The translations under genes were made by a program, and so were the position numbers. From positions 1-64,000 of the forward strand of contig NZ_JAEMUW010000023.1 in assembly GCF_016598485.1 (NCBI RefSeq): 64,000 nt of DNA. The letters run 5' to 3'. Below are positions 8,100-15,606 of this stretch, piece after piece (positions within the stretch are counted from its first letter, which is position 1; every line of letters begins with the position of its first letter). The notes beneath the pieces are model-generated. The model did not search any database, had not been told where the DNA came from, and saw only the letters and a list, made by a program, of their open reading frames with translations. The DNA comes from Micromonospora coerulea. Its GTDB lineage: Bacteria > Actinomycetota > Actinomycetes > Mycobacteriales > Micromonosporaceae.

Positions 8100-9323
8100 T
8101 CACACGGCCGATTTCGGGGCCGCCGGGGAGCCCTGGAGGGCCTTCCGCAGCGTCTCGCCAGCACTGGCCAGCGCGCCGTCCTGGCTGTGCACGTAGGTGT
8201 TCAGGGTGAACCCGGCCGTGGCGTGGCCGAGCCACTTCGAGATGTCGGCGGTGGGGACACCCCGAGCGTGCATCAGTGACCCGCAGGTGTGGCGCGCGTC
8301 GTGCAGCCGGATCACCGGCAGGCCCGCCCGCTTGGCGAGGGCCTCGAAGCGGTCGCCGTACCACTCGGGCCGGTACGGGTGGCCCAGCTCGTCGACCACG
8401 ACGTGATCCCCGGCGCACACCTCGCCCGTCACCGGGTCGGCGAGCCGGCAGGGCTTGGCGTACGCCTCGCCGGCGGCGTCCCGCTCTTCCCGCTGGCGCA
8501 GTTGCAGCGCGGTGAGCGCGTCGACCAGCTCGTCGTCGAGCGGCAGCGTCCGCCGGCCCCGCTCGGTCTTCGGCTCCTTCTCGACGACCACCCCCGCGAC
8601 CGAGGTACGCGCCCAGCAGACCGTGAGCGTCTTGGCGACCAGGTCCACGTCGGACCAGCGCAGCCCGAGCACCTCCCCGCGGCGCAGCCCGTACAGCGAG
8701 AACTGCCACGCGGCGTACAACCGCTCACTCTGGACGGCCTGGAGGAACGCCGCGGCGTTGTCCGCCGTCCACGTCCGCATCTCCGTCGTCGACTGCCTCG
8801 GCCGCTCGGCCAGCTTCACCACGTTCCGACCGAGGAAGCCCTGCTTCACCGCGTCCTCGAACGCGGCGGCGAGCAGGGTCAGCATCGCGTTGACGGTGCG
8901 CGGGGACAGCTTGCTGGTCCGCACGTTGCCGACCCGGCGCCCGGATGCGAGCAGCTTGGTGACCATCGCGTCGATGTTGGCCTTGGTGACCTTCTGGAGC
9001 TCCAGGTGGCCGATGTGCTCTCGGGCGTGCTTCAGCGAGTCGGTGTACGTGCGCCGGGTGCCGGCGCTGAGGTTCCGCTTGCCGGCCAGCCAGGCGTCGA
9101 TGGTCTCGGCGACAGTGGCCTTCCCCGGCCGGACGTACGTGCCAGCGGCACGGGCAGCGATGATCCGCGCCCGCTCAGCGCGAGCCTCCTTCAGGCTGTC
9201 GTACGTGTACGTCTTCTGATCGCGCTTGCCGTCCGGCTTCCGGCCGACGTCGATGACGAACCGGTACCGGACGCTGCCGTCCTTCAGCTCGACCCGCTTG
9301 ATCGGGTCAGTCCGTCTGGCCAC
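8100..9323 (-). CDS. int: Tyrosine-type integrase of the AICE
   Basis: This 407-aa recombinase has an N-terminal Arm-type DNA-binding domain (to about residue 60), a SAM-like core-binding domain (about 65-165) and a C-terminal catalytic domain. The catalytic residues are visible: Arg in LYGLRRGEVLGLRW (about 210), the H-x-x-R box in LHDARHTCGS (about 337-342), His in WLGHAT and the nucleophile Tyr in LNTYVHS (about 376). It sits next to attL with its 3' end towards the tRNA. Its ATG lies inside the 3' end of the upstream XRE gene (17-base overlap), so the two are probably co-expressed and the XRE protein may control integration. Confidence 0.95.
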   Translation of the reverse strand: MARRTDPIKRVELKDGSVRYRFVIDVGRKPDGKRDQKTYTYDSLKEARAERARIIAARAAGTYVRPGKATVAETIDAWLAGKRNLSAGTRRTYTDSLKHAREHIGHLELQKVTKANIDAMVTKLLASGRRVGNVRTSKLSPRTVNAMLTLLAAAFEDAVKQGFLGRNVVKLAERPRQSTTEMRTWTADNAAAFLQAVQSERLYAAWQFSLYGLRRGEVLGLRWSDVDLVAKTLTVCWARTSVAGVVVEKEPKTERGRRTLPLDDELVDALTALQLRQREERDAAGEAYAKPCRLADPVTGEVCAGDHVVVDELGHPYRPEWYGDRFEALAKRAGLPVIRLHDARHTCGSLMHARGVPTADISKWLGHATAGFTLNTYVHSQDGALASAGETLRKALQGSPAAPKSAV

Positions 9324-10035
9324 CTGCTCGGCTCCCTTCCGTCCGGCCGTCGAGCCGTTCGGCGATCTCGCCCGGGAGGCCCGGCAGCGTCAGCCCGTGG
9401 CGTCGCATCTCGGCCCGCAGCGTGCGCAAGCTGTCCTCGGCCGCGGCCCGCAGCTTGAAGACCATCTGCTCGAAGCTGGCCTCATCGGAGGCCAGGCGGC
9501 GGGCGAGCGGCACCGCCGCGTACCAGTCGGCGATCTGGCGCTGGTGCTGGCGGCGCAGCAGCACCGGGGCGGCGTCGGCTTCCCAGCTCACGTCCGGGTC
9601 GTCGTACCACTCGTAGAGGCCGGTCGCCGGGTCCTGCCGGCCACGGCCGAACTGCCGGCCGTACTCCTCATCCGTCAGCCCGTGCGGCATCCGCCCCTCG
9701 CCGGTGAACCACGCGAGAGCCGCGTTCGGATCGGCGAGGACGCCCGGGACCAGCTGGACCAGCGGGCCCTCAGCACCGACGGGGAAGAGCAGCAGCACCG
9801 GCGGCACCCTCAACGCCCGCGCGAGTGCTATCAGGTCGTCGACGTCGACGCGGCGCTCTCCCCGCTCGATGCGCCGTAGCCCGAGGATCGGGATCGGGTG
9901 CCCGAGCTCCTCGAGCCTCTTGACCAACTCGGTGTACGTGACGTGCCGGTCCTCGCGGACGCGCCGTAGCTGCTGGGCGAGCTGCTCGCCGACGCGGCCG
10001 GGCTTGATCTCTTCTCCATCAGTCACGGTCGCCAT
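9307..10035 (-). CDS. XRE-family regulator of the AICE
   Basis: This 242-aa protein has an N-terminal helix-turn-helix of the Cro/CI type (EQLAQQLRRVREDRHVTYTELVKRL ... ILGLRRIERGERRVDVDDLIALARAL, about residues 15-75). The rest is of unknown fold, helical towards the C-terminus. ATG 10035 (MATVTDGEE) was chosen over the start 51 bases upstream because the extra residues cover the AT-rich presumed promoter region. It overlaps int by 17 bases. Regulators in this position often keep such elements integrated; whether it represses or activates int cannot be told. Confidence 0.8.
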   Translation of the reverse strand: MATVTDGEEIKPGRVGEQLAQQLRRVREDRHVTYTELVKRLEELGHPIPILGLRRIERGERRVDVDDLIALARALRVPPVLLLFPVGAEGPLVQLVPGVLADPNAALAWFTGEGRMPHGLTDEEYGRQFGRGRQDPATGLYEWYDDPDVSWEADAAPVLLRRQHQRQIADWYAAVPLARRLASDEASFEQMVFKLRAAAEDSLRTLRAEMRRHGLTLPGLPGEIAERLDGRTEGSRAGGQTD

Positions 10036-10040
10036 CGTGG

Positions 10041-10063
10041 CATCAAAATGTTTCGCACACAAG
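10041..10063 (-). promoter_or_regulatory. Candidate promoter/operator box upstream of XRE-int
   Basis: A 23-base AT-rich block (CATCAAAATG...GCACACAAG) directly upstream of the XRE start matches a block of equal length at 21801-21823 upstream of the leftward transfer operon at 16 of 23 positions. Both blocks read towards leftward genes. A shared promoter or an operator for the XRE protein would explain this. Confidence 0.35.
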
Positions 10064-10185
10064 GCACGCTTGATTCCGGCACGCATCCGGTGCAGGATGA
10101 GCCAAGCAATGCATCAGGTACGCGGTGCCTCGGCATCAGAAGCGCTACCTGGGCAGATCAGCTTCGCCGCCTGAAGGAGTGAGTT

Positions 10186-10410
10186 GTGCCGACCACCGCC
10201 GTCCGCGCCGTCCCCGATGCCACCGCCGAGCCGACCATCACCGCGAAGCGGGTCGCCGCCATCCTCGGCATCTCGATCCGCCACGCCTACGCCGCCATCG
10301 AGCGCGGAGACATCCCGTCGATCCGCGTCGGCCGCAAGGTCGTCGTCCCCACCGCCCGGTTCCTGGCGCAGTACAGCGACCTGGTCCCCGAGCAGACGCA
10401 GGCGGCCTGA
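10186..10410 (+). CDS. xis: Excisionase-like helix-turn-helix protein
   Basis: This 74-aa protein is almost entirely one MerR-like/HTH_17 DNA-binding domain (ITAKRVAAILGISIRHAYAAIERGDIPSIRVGRKVVVPTARF, about residues 18-60), typical of excisionases and small element regulators. The GTG start at 10186 follows a clear GAAGGAG ribosome binding site (10173-10179). It is the first gene of the rightward operon and lies across from int, as Xis often does in AICEs. The role in excision is inferred from size, domain and position. Confidence 0.75.
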   Translation: MPTTAVRAVPDATAEPTITAKRVAAILGISIRHAYAAIERGDIPSIRVGRKVVVPTARFLAQYSDLVPEQTQAA

Positions 10411-10482
10411 CCCCAGACGTGAGCGAGGCCCGGGCCATCACCCCCGGGCCAACGCCACCACCGAACGGAGACGACACCTCCG

Positions 10483-10680
10483 ATGGACAGCACAGTACTC
10501 ACCCCAAGCCCCAGGGCACACGGATGCCGGGCATGGGGCGGATGCACCCCCGGCGACCGGTGCGCCGAGCACCGCGACAGCGACCCGGTGCCGCTGGCCG
10601 AGCTGCTCTTCGTAGCGCTCGACCAGCTCACCCCGCCCCGCCGGCCGCGGCTCCGCGTCATCCAGGGCGGAAAGCGGTGA
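10483..10680 (+). CDS. Small hypothetical protein, 65 aa
   Basis: ATG 10483 is preceded by a weak GGAGAC site. The product is short and contains three Cys residues (CRAWGGCTPGDRCAEH), then a hydrophobic LAELLFVALDQL stretch and a basic tail. The Cys/His group could bind a metal. The stop overlaps the next start as GTGA. No family is recognised. Confidence 0.5.
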   Translation: MDSTVLTPSPRAHGCRAWGGCTPGDRCAEHRDSDPVPLAELLFVALDQLTPPRRPRLRVIQGGKR

Positions 10681-11015
10681 CCGGGGAGGCCGGCACGGTC
10701 CTCAAGGCCGCCGCCGCGCTCCGGCGGGGACAGCAGACCTACAGCGGCGAGCAGGTCGCCTACCTCATGCACCTGGCCTACGACTCCGGGCGCACCGCCA
10801 CCCACCTCGACGACATCGCCGCGACGCACGCCAACTTCGCGGGTCAGAACTGGCGGCTCACCTACGAGCAGTGGGTGGCGGCCCAGCTCGACGAGATGGA
10901 CCGTGCCGCCCGCGCCCGGGCCGAGCGCGAGGGCCGGCCGTACCGACCACACCCCGGCGGCGCCGTCGACTGGGAGACCGGCCAGCCGATCCAGAGACTG
11001 GAGATCGCAGCGTGA
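10677..11015 (+). CDS. Hypothetical AICE protein, 112 aa
   Basis: The GTG at 10677 overlaps the previous stop, and the stop overlaps the next start (both GTGA), so the gene is embedded in a coupled operon. The protein begins TGEAGTVLKAAAALRRGQQTYS, has an acidic, mainly helical centre (EQVAYLMHLAYDSG, NWRLTYEQWVAAQLDEMDRAARARAERE) and a Pro-rich tail. No domain is recognised. Position directly before the P-loop replication gene suggests a replication or regulatory role, which is inference. Confidence 0.6.
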   Translation: MTGEAGTVLKAAAALRRGQQTYSGEQVAYLMHLAYDSGRTATHLDDIAATHANFAGQNWRLTYEQWVAAQLDEMDRAARARAEREGRPYRPHPGGAVDWETGQPIQRLEIAA

Positions 11016-12397
11016 CTGACTGGACCGGGTGGGATGAAGAACCACCCCCGCCGATGCCGTGGGAGCTCACCAGCGGCTCCTCCGGCGCGGACCCGGTCGA
11101 CGAACAGCCAGCGGCCGAGATCGACCCCGCCGCCTTCTGGACTGCCCGGCGTCCCCTCACGATCATCCGCAACGTCGCCCGGGAACGCCTCGTGAGCCCC
11201 TGGGCCGCGCTGGGCGGCGTCCTGGCCCACGTGTGCACCCGGATCGGGCCGCACGTCGTCCTGCCGCCCATCGTCGGCGGCGTCGCCAGCCTCAACACCT
11301 TCTGGGCGTTCGTAGGGTCATCGGGCGCCGGCAAAGATGCCGCCCTGGCCGTCGCCCGCGAGCTGCTGTGGCTCAACGACATGGTGCCCACCCACGAGGT
11401 CGGCAGCGGGCAGGGCATCGACTCCACGTACACCACGCAAACCAAGGAAGGGCCGGTCCAGTTCTGCGACTCCGCCCTGTTCACCGCCACGGAGATCGAC
11501 ACCATCGCCGCCCACGCCTCCAGCGCCGGCGCGACCCTGATGGCCACCCTCCGAAAGGTGTACTCGGGGTCCGACCTGGGCGCCCGGTACGCGGACAAGC
11601 AGAAGCGCCGGCCCGTCCGCGCACACGCCTACCGGGCAGCCCTGGTCGCCGGGGTGCAGCCGGCCCGCTCTGCGGTGCTGCTCAACGACGCTGACGGCGG
11701 CACCCCGCAACGGTGGCTGTGGCTGCCCACGAACGACCCCGAGGCCCTGGACCACGACGACCTCGACGTCGAGCCGTTCGCCGCACCTCAGAACGGGCTG
11801 TGGCAGCGCTACCAGTACCTCGACGCCTACGGCGAGATGGAGGACGAAGAGCCCGTCCTCACCCGCCCCAGGGTGGAGATCAAGGTCTGCGACACCGCCC
11901 GTAACGCGATCATCCAGCAACGCCGGGCACGTCTCACCGCCCCCCTGACCGGCGGCGAGGACGACCTCAACGGGCACGCCCTCCTAACCCGGCTGAAGGT
12001 CGCCGCGCTGCTCGGCATCTTCGACGGCGGCCGGGCTGAGGTCAGCGAGGACGACTGGGCCCTGTCGGGCGCGATCATGGCCGTCTCCGACGCCACCCGC
12101 GACGTGTGCACCCACGCCCTCGCCGACACCCTCCGCCGCGCCAACGTCGCCCGCGCCAAACAGGAGATCGAGCGCGCCGAGGTGACCGCCAACCACACCG
12201 AGCGCCGAGTGGCCGCTGCCCTCGCCAAGACCCTCCGCCGCAACAGCGGATGGGTCAGCCGCTCCGACCTCCGGAAGTCACTCCGTGGTGCCGACCGCGA
12301 GTACTTCGACTCGGCGATCGAGCGACTCCGGGCAGCGGGCCAGGTCGAAGAGGAGGGATCGGAGCGTGGCACCAAGTACCCCGCCGCAGGGGAGTAG
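11012..12397 (+). CDS. P-loop ATPase with C-terminal winged helix, probable replication protein
   Basis: GTG 11012 overlaps the previous stop and gives 461 aa. Walker A is GSSGAGKD (about residues 102-109), followed by a possible Walker B-type acidic segment in LFTATEIDTI. The overall pattern resembles DUF3987/phage-plasmid helicase-primase proteins. The C-terminus (about 395-461) reads as a winged helix (RNSGWVSRSDLRKSL ... FDSAIERLRAAGQVEEEG). It lacks the RepSA or primase-polymerase motifs of other AICE replication proteins. The stop codon abuts a cluster of palindromic repeats that looks like an origin, the classic position for an initiator gene. ATPase activity is well supported by motif; the initiator role is inferred. 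Confidence 0.7.
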   Translation: MTDWTGWDEEPPPPMPWELTSGSSGADPVDEQPAAEIDPAAFWTARRPLTIIRNVARERLVSPWAALGGVLAHVCTRIGPHVVLPPIVGGVASLNTFWAFVGSSGAGKDAALAVARELLWLNDMVPTHEVGSGQGIDSTYTTQTKEGPVQFCDSALFTATEIDTIAAHASSAGATLMATLRKVYSGSDLGARYADKQKRRPVRAHAYRAALVAGVQPARSAVLLNDADGGTPQRWLWLPTNDPEALDHDDLDVEPFAAPQNGLWQRYQYLDAYGEMEDEEPVLTRPRVEIKVCDTARNAIIQQRRARLTAPLTGGEDDLNGHALLTRLKVAALLGIFDGGRAEVSEDDWALSGAIMAVSDATRDVCTHALADTLRRANVARAKQEIERAEVTANHTERRVAAALAKTLRRNSGWVSRSDLRKSLRGADREYFDSAIERLRAAGQVEEEGSERGTKYPAAGE

Positions 12398-12584
12398 CGG
12401 TGGGGTGGACAGGGGTGGACATGTCCACCCCACCGCCCGAAACTCCACCCCCGAGCATGATTCACAAGCATCCCAGGACAGCGCCCCTGAGCAGGGTATA
12501 GAGATAAATATCAATACAACTCATCACCCCCTAGGTGCGCGTGTGGAGCGGCGTGGGGTGGACATGTCCACCCCTGTCCACCCC
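12397..12584. other. Probable replication origin of the AICE: mirrored iterons around an AT-rich core
   Basis: The 10-mer GGGGTGGACA (A) and its complement TGTCCACCCC (A') occur as A-A-A' at 12402-12431 and as A-A'-A' at 12555-12584, so the two clusters are exact mirror images. The left cluster also forms a 15-bp inverted repeat (12397-12411 with 12422-12436). Between them lies the most AT-rich stretch of the area (12495-12533, TATAGAGATAAATATCAATAC). Iterons flanking an AT-rich unwinding region directly after an ATPase/winged-helix gene are the hallmark of a Rep-driven origin. Function is inferred. Confidence 0.6.
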
Positions 12585-12755
12585 AACCCGGCCGCCCTCG
12601 ATGCAGAGATCCGCGACCGGATCGCCGCCAACGTCGCCGCGTCCGTCGCCCGACGCGAGCAGCGCCGCCAGCAGCGCGCCCAACTCGCCCAGCGCCGCGC
12701 CACCGGCCTCCGACGACGCCACGCACAGAAGATCAACCGGAAGGGTCAGCCGTGA
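12564..12755 (+). CDS. Small basic protein, 63 aa
   Basis: ATG 12564 lies exactly in the centre of the right palindromic iteron, so initiator binding there would cover the start codon. The product begins MSTPVHPNPAALDAEIRDRIAANV and continues as a strongly basic helix (ARREQRRQQRAQLAQRRATGLRRRHAQKINRK), as in small nucleic-acid-binding proteins. The stop overlaps the next GTG. No family is recognised. Confidence 0.5.
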   Translation: MSTPVHPNPAALDAEIRDRIAANVAASVARREQRRQQRAQLAQRRATGLRRRHAQKINRKGQP

Positions 12756-12934
12756 ACACCGCCGGCCAGGAAGGCGCCATCCTCGACAGGGAACGTCGAG
12801 AGCTGGAGACCCTGCTCCGCCAACGCGGCCTGGCCGGCGACACCGAACTCACCTGCGCGATCAACGGACTTGCCGCCGCAATGGCCAGGTACACCCTGGC
12901 GCTGAGGGCCGAGAAGCGGGACGGCGCGAAGTGA
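12752..12934 (+). CDS. Small helical protein, 60 aa
   Basis: GTG 12752 overlaps the previous stop as GTGA. The product (MNTAGQEGAILDRERRELETLL ... AINGLAAAMARYTLALRAEKRD) is predicted to be two amphipathic helices. It is coupled to the following helix-turn-helix gene by another GTGA. No function can be assigned. Confidence 0.55.
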   Translation: MNTAGQEGAILDRERRELETLLRQRGLAGDTELTCAINGLAAAMARYTLALRAEKRDGAK

Positions 12935-13476
12935 CGCCCCCGCCCTCGGTTCCCCGGGATCTCCATCGCGCAGCCGCGCCCGTTACGCCGCCGGCCATGA
13001 GGACCCGGGGCGTACCCGGCACGGACGAACGGGCCCGACTCCGGTCCACCCTCGGTGCCGCTCTTCGCCGTGAGCGGGTCGCACGCCGCCTATCCCAGCG
13101 CAGCCTGGCCACGCTGGCGGGCTGTGACCGGCGGACGGTGCAGCGTCTGGAGGCCGGGCAGCTACGCCCCACCACCGCGCTGGTGGCCGCCCTGGCTCAC
13201 GCCCTGGCCGTGCCGCCCGGCTACGCCCCCGCCGGCCGGCGCGAGCTGGTCGACGCGCTCCGCGCCGAGCTGGTCGCCGCGGCTGGCCCGTCGCTGGTCG
13301 AGTCGACCCCGGGTGGCGCCCGTCGACGTCGCCGCCGGCTACGTCGCGCCCGCCTGGCCGCCACCCGTGTGGCCGTGCCGCTGGTGCGCGCTCAGCGCGG
13401 TCTACCGCCGCAGCGGCAGGCCGCCCGGGTCGTGCCCGCCGACGTCGCCCAGGCCGTACGGCGGTACGCCCGGTGA
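12931..13476 (+). CDS. XRE-type helix-turn-helix protein
   Basis: GTG 12931 overlaps the previous stop. The 181-aa product has a Pro-rich N-terminus, then a Cro/CI helix-turn-helix (LGAALRRERVARRLSQRSLATLAGCDRRTVQRLEAGQLRPTTALVAALAHAL, about residues 45-95) and a very basic C-terminal part (ARRRRRRLRRARLAATR). This is the second XRE protein of the element, here inside the replication operon, so it may control that operon or partner the P-loop protein. Confidence 0.7.
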   Translation: MTPPPSVPRDLHRAAAPVTPPAMRTRGVPGTDERARLRSTLGAALRRERVARRLSQRSLATLAGCDRRTVQRLEAGQLRPTTALVAALAHALAVPPGYAPAGRRELVDALRAELVAAAGPSLVESTPGGARRRRRRLRRARLAATRVAVPLVRAQRGLPPQRQAARVVPADVAQAVRRYAR

Positions 13477-13724
13477 GCCGCCGTGCCCGCCGGCAGCGCC
13501 CGGCCACCCCGGCAGAGCAGCGGCAGGTGCGCGAGTTCTCCGACCTCGCCGCCGCCGCGCTGTCCGGCCCGATCGAGCAGCGCGCCGCCGCGGTACGCCG
13601 CATGGCCCGGGCCGTCGAGCGGCTCCGCGACCCGGGCAGTCTCGCCGACCTGTCGCCCGCCGAGCTGCACGACGTGCTCGCCGAGCGGCACCCGGACCGG
13701 CCTGAGCAGGTGAGAAACCCGTGA
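13473..13724 (+). CDS. Small hypothetical protein, 83 aa
   Basis: GTG 13473 overlaps the previous stop as GTGA. The protein is basic at the N-terminus (MSRRARRQRPATPAEQRQV) and helical throughout (FSDLAAAALSGPIEQRAAAVRRMARAVERL ... SPAELHDVLAERHP). No family is recognised. It is the last gene before a 76-base gap, after which a new strong ribosome binding site appears. Confidence 0.55.
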   Translation: MSRRARRQRPATPAEQRQVREFSDLAAAALSGPIEQRAAAVRRMARAVERLRDPGSLADLSPAELHDVLAERHPDRPEQVRNP

Positions 13725-13800
13725 GATGGCCGCCTGTTTCCGCTGGTCAGCGGCACCCCGTCAGTTTCCCCATCAGACGGTTTCACCCTGGAGGAGCGCA

Positions 13801-14007
13801 GTGAGCAAGCCACTGTCGTACGACTTCCCCGGCCGGCTGCGCGGCCTGTCCAGCGCCGAGCGCGAGCTGCGCCGCCTGGAGCGGTCCATGTCGGTTGCCA
13901 CGCACCGAGGCGATCGCTTCGCCTTCGACTACCTCGACCGCCGGCACAAGCGCGCCAGCCAAGCCCTCGCACTCCTGCGGTGGCGTGAGCAGAGCGCAGC
14001 CGAGTAA
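13801..14007 (+). CDS. Small basic protein, 68 aa
   Basis: GTG 13801 is chosen because it follows a clear GGAGGAG ribosome binding site (about 13790); the frame is open upstream but that part covers the intergenic gap. The product (MSKPLSYDFPGRLRGLSSAERELRRLERSMSV ... FDYLDRRHKRASQALALLRWREQ) is basic and helical. No function is recognised. Confidence 0.6.
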   Translation: MSKPLSYDFPGRLRGLSSAERELRRLERSMSVATHRGDRFAFDYLDRRHKRASQALALLRWREQSAAE

Positions 14008-14010
14008 CCG

Positions 14011-14424
14011 TTGACCGCGGGCGCCATCCGACCCGGACCTGTCGAGCTGCACGACGGGTCCGTGGTCGTGCCCGCGCACCTGGCCGGTGCGGTACGCCGC
14101 ATCCTCGTGCGGGACCTGGCCCAGCACGTCCGGGCGAACGGCGGAGCCCCCACACAGGACGTGCGCCAGCTCTTCTACGCCCTCGCCCGCGCCGAGCATC
14201 AGCACGACCAGGCCGCCGAGGGGTTCGCTACCGAAACCACGCCCGCCGCGCCCCCCATCGTGGAGATCAGCACGGACGACGCGGCAGCACTCCTGGAGTG
14301 CAGCGCCCAGCACGTGCGCCGGCTGTGCCGGTCCCGGCGGTTGATGGCCCGCCGGGTCGGCCAGCGGGCCTGGCTCATCGACCCGGCGTCGCTCGACGCC
14401 TACCGACACCGGAGGACGCAGTGA
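14011..14424 (+). CDS. Protein with C-terminal helix-turn-helix (HTH_17-like), 137 aa
   Basis: The likely start is TTG 14011, three bases after the previous stop. The N-terminal half (MTAGAIRPGPVELHDGSVVVPAHLAGAVRRIL) is of unknown fold. The C-terminus (about residues 88-133) is a MerR-like helix-turn-helix: ISTDDAAALLECSAQHVRRLCRSRRLMARRVGQRAWLID, ending in DAYRHRR. It could be a second excisionase-like or replication-control protein. The next gene starts in an overlap. Confidence 0.6.
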   Translation: MTAGAIRPGPVELHDGSVVVPAHLAGAVRRILVRDLAQHVRANGGAPTQDVRQLFYALARAEHQHDQAAEGFATETTPAAPPIVEISTDDAAALLECSAQHVRRLCRSRRLMARRVGQRAWLIDPASLDAYRHRRTQ

Positions 14425-14585
14425 GTCTCGAAGCCCTACAGAACGCGGTCGCCGCCAAGTTGGAACGCCAGGCCCCCGAGGTCGAGCGGCGGAAGGCGGA
14501 GATCAAGAAGGAGCTCTTCGGCCCCGACTACGCCGAATGGCACAAGAACGACCCGAAGACCAGCACCGGAGGCGACGCAGCATGA
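14421..14585 (+). CDS. Small charged protein, 54 aa
   Basis: GTG 14421 follows GGAGGA (14411) and overlaps the previous stop; the stop overlaps the next ATG. The product (MSLEALQNAVAAKLERQAPEVERRKAEIKKELFG...) is a single charged helix followed by a short tail. No family is recognised; the tight coupling on both sides supports it as a real gene. Confidence 0.5.
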   Translation: MSLEALQNAVAAKLERQAPEVERRKAEIKKELFGPDYAEWHKNDPKTSTGGDAA

Positions 14586-15307
14586 GCACCCCGACCACCA
14601 TCGAACCCGCGACCCACCCGCTCGACTTCTCCCGCCCCGAGGTGCAGACCGCCCTCGACGAACTCGGCCAGGCGCAGCAGCTGCTCACCGCACTGGAGGA
14701 GCGCGTCCGCGACGGCGACCCCGGAGTCCGGCCGGCGGAGCTGGCCGACGCCCGCCAGGTCGTGGAGTTCGCCCGGCTGCGCGTCGACGCCGCCCGCCGC
14801 GCCGCCCAGCGCCGCGAGCGCGACGAACGGGCCGCCGAGTACGAGCGGGTGGCCGCCCTCGCCCGAGCGGTCGATAACGCCGCCGACCAGACGATCGTGG
14901 ACGCCTTCGGCGAGGCCGTGACCGCCCTGGCCCGGTTGTGGGAGCTGGCCGACCAGCGTTCCCGGCAGGTGCGCGGCGTCGCTCGCCGCGCCGCGGCGGC
15001 GGTCGCCACCGCCGACCAGCACGGCGAGCGGGACGAGCTGCGGGCGGCCGGCGTCCACAACGCCGCCGCCGGCGGCCTCATGGGCGCCGCCGCCATCACC
15101 GTCACGCCCTCGGACGGGAGCGGCTACTACCTCACCGACGTGCGCAGTGGCGCCGTTCTCGCGGCTGCTCTGGGCCGTGCGGCCGAGGTGACCGGCGCGG
15201 ACATGGCCGAGCTGGAGCCGCAGTCGGCGCTGTCCTCCACGGCCCGCGTCTTCCCCGCCGTCGCCCAGGTCCAGCCCGCCACCGCCGCAGAGGAGACGCA
15301 GGCATGA
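14582..15307 (+). CDS. Coiled-coil protein, 241 aa
   Basis: ATG 14582 overlaps the previous stop as ATGA. Residues about 20-150 are a nearly continuous charged helix rich in Ala, Arg, Glu and Gln (AQQLLTALEERV, VEFARLRVDAARRAAQRRERDERAAEYERVAAL), a likely long coiled coil. The C-terminal quarter (ITVTPSDGSGYYLTDVRSGAVLAAALGRAAEVTGADMAEL) looks globular. The function is unknown; structural or partition-like roles are possible but not supported by any motif. Confidence 0.6.
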   Translation: MSTPTTIEPATHPLDFSRPEVQTALDELGQAQQLLTALEERVRDGDPGVRPAELADARQVVEFARLRVDAARRAAQRRERDERAAEYERVAALARAVDNAADQTIVDAFGEAVTALARLWELADQRSRQVRGVARRAAAAVATADQHGERDELRAAGVHNAAAGGLMGAAAITVTPSDGSGYYLTDVRSGAVLAAALGRAAEVTGADMAELEPQSALSSTARVFPAVAQVQPATAAEETQA

Positions 15308-15606
15308 AGAAGATCACCGCCACGGCACCCAGCGCCTACGTCAACGGCCCGAACAACACGAGCGAGCCTGTCGGCGGCCAGCCGGCTTGGTTCGTCAACG
15401 GCGAGGCGTACGTCGCCGACAACCACCCGTTCGTCGAGTACGCCACCGGCCGGGCCGGCTACACCGTGACCACGGTCGCCTCAGCGCCTCAGGCGTACAC
15501 CGACGCGGTGGCCGCGATGAAGGCAGGCCCGCTGCGGCAGGGCAGCCAGCTCCGGGACGCCGCGGTGGACCCGCAGCCCGGCGACAACTTCAACCGGCCG
15601 AAGTGA
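15304..15606 (+). CDS. Small hypothetical protein, 100 aa
   Basis: ATG 15304 overlaps the previous stop, and the stop overlaps the oxygenase GTG. The protein is neutral and less Arg-rich than its neighbours (MKKITATAPSAYVNGPNNTSEP, WFVNGEAYVADNHPFVEYATGRAGYTVTTV). It may be a small beta-rich domain. No family is recognised. Its coupling to the 2OG oxygenase makes it a candidate substrate or partner, which is only a suggestion. Confidence 0.55.
   Translation: MKKITATAPSAYVNGPNNTSEPVGGQPAWFVNGEAYVADNHPFVEYATGRAGYTVTTVASAPQAYTDAVAAMKAGPLRQGSQLRDAAVDPQPGDNFNRPK

Noticed and set aside
7497..8196. Open frames across the two tRNA genes
   Set aside because: They translate tRNA-Pro and tRNA-Gly sequence (GVAGFEPTAPRSQ, VRVRFPSPAPQ) and have no other protein features.
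12397..12590. CRISPR-like repeats considered for the GGGGTGGACA copies
   Set aside because: The units are 10 bases, partly inverted and contiguous, with no spacers of constant length. This fits iterons, not a CRISPR array; I noticed no CRISPR-like repeat elsewhere in the window.
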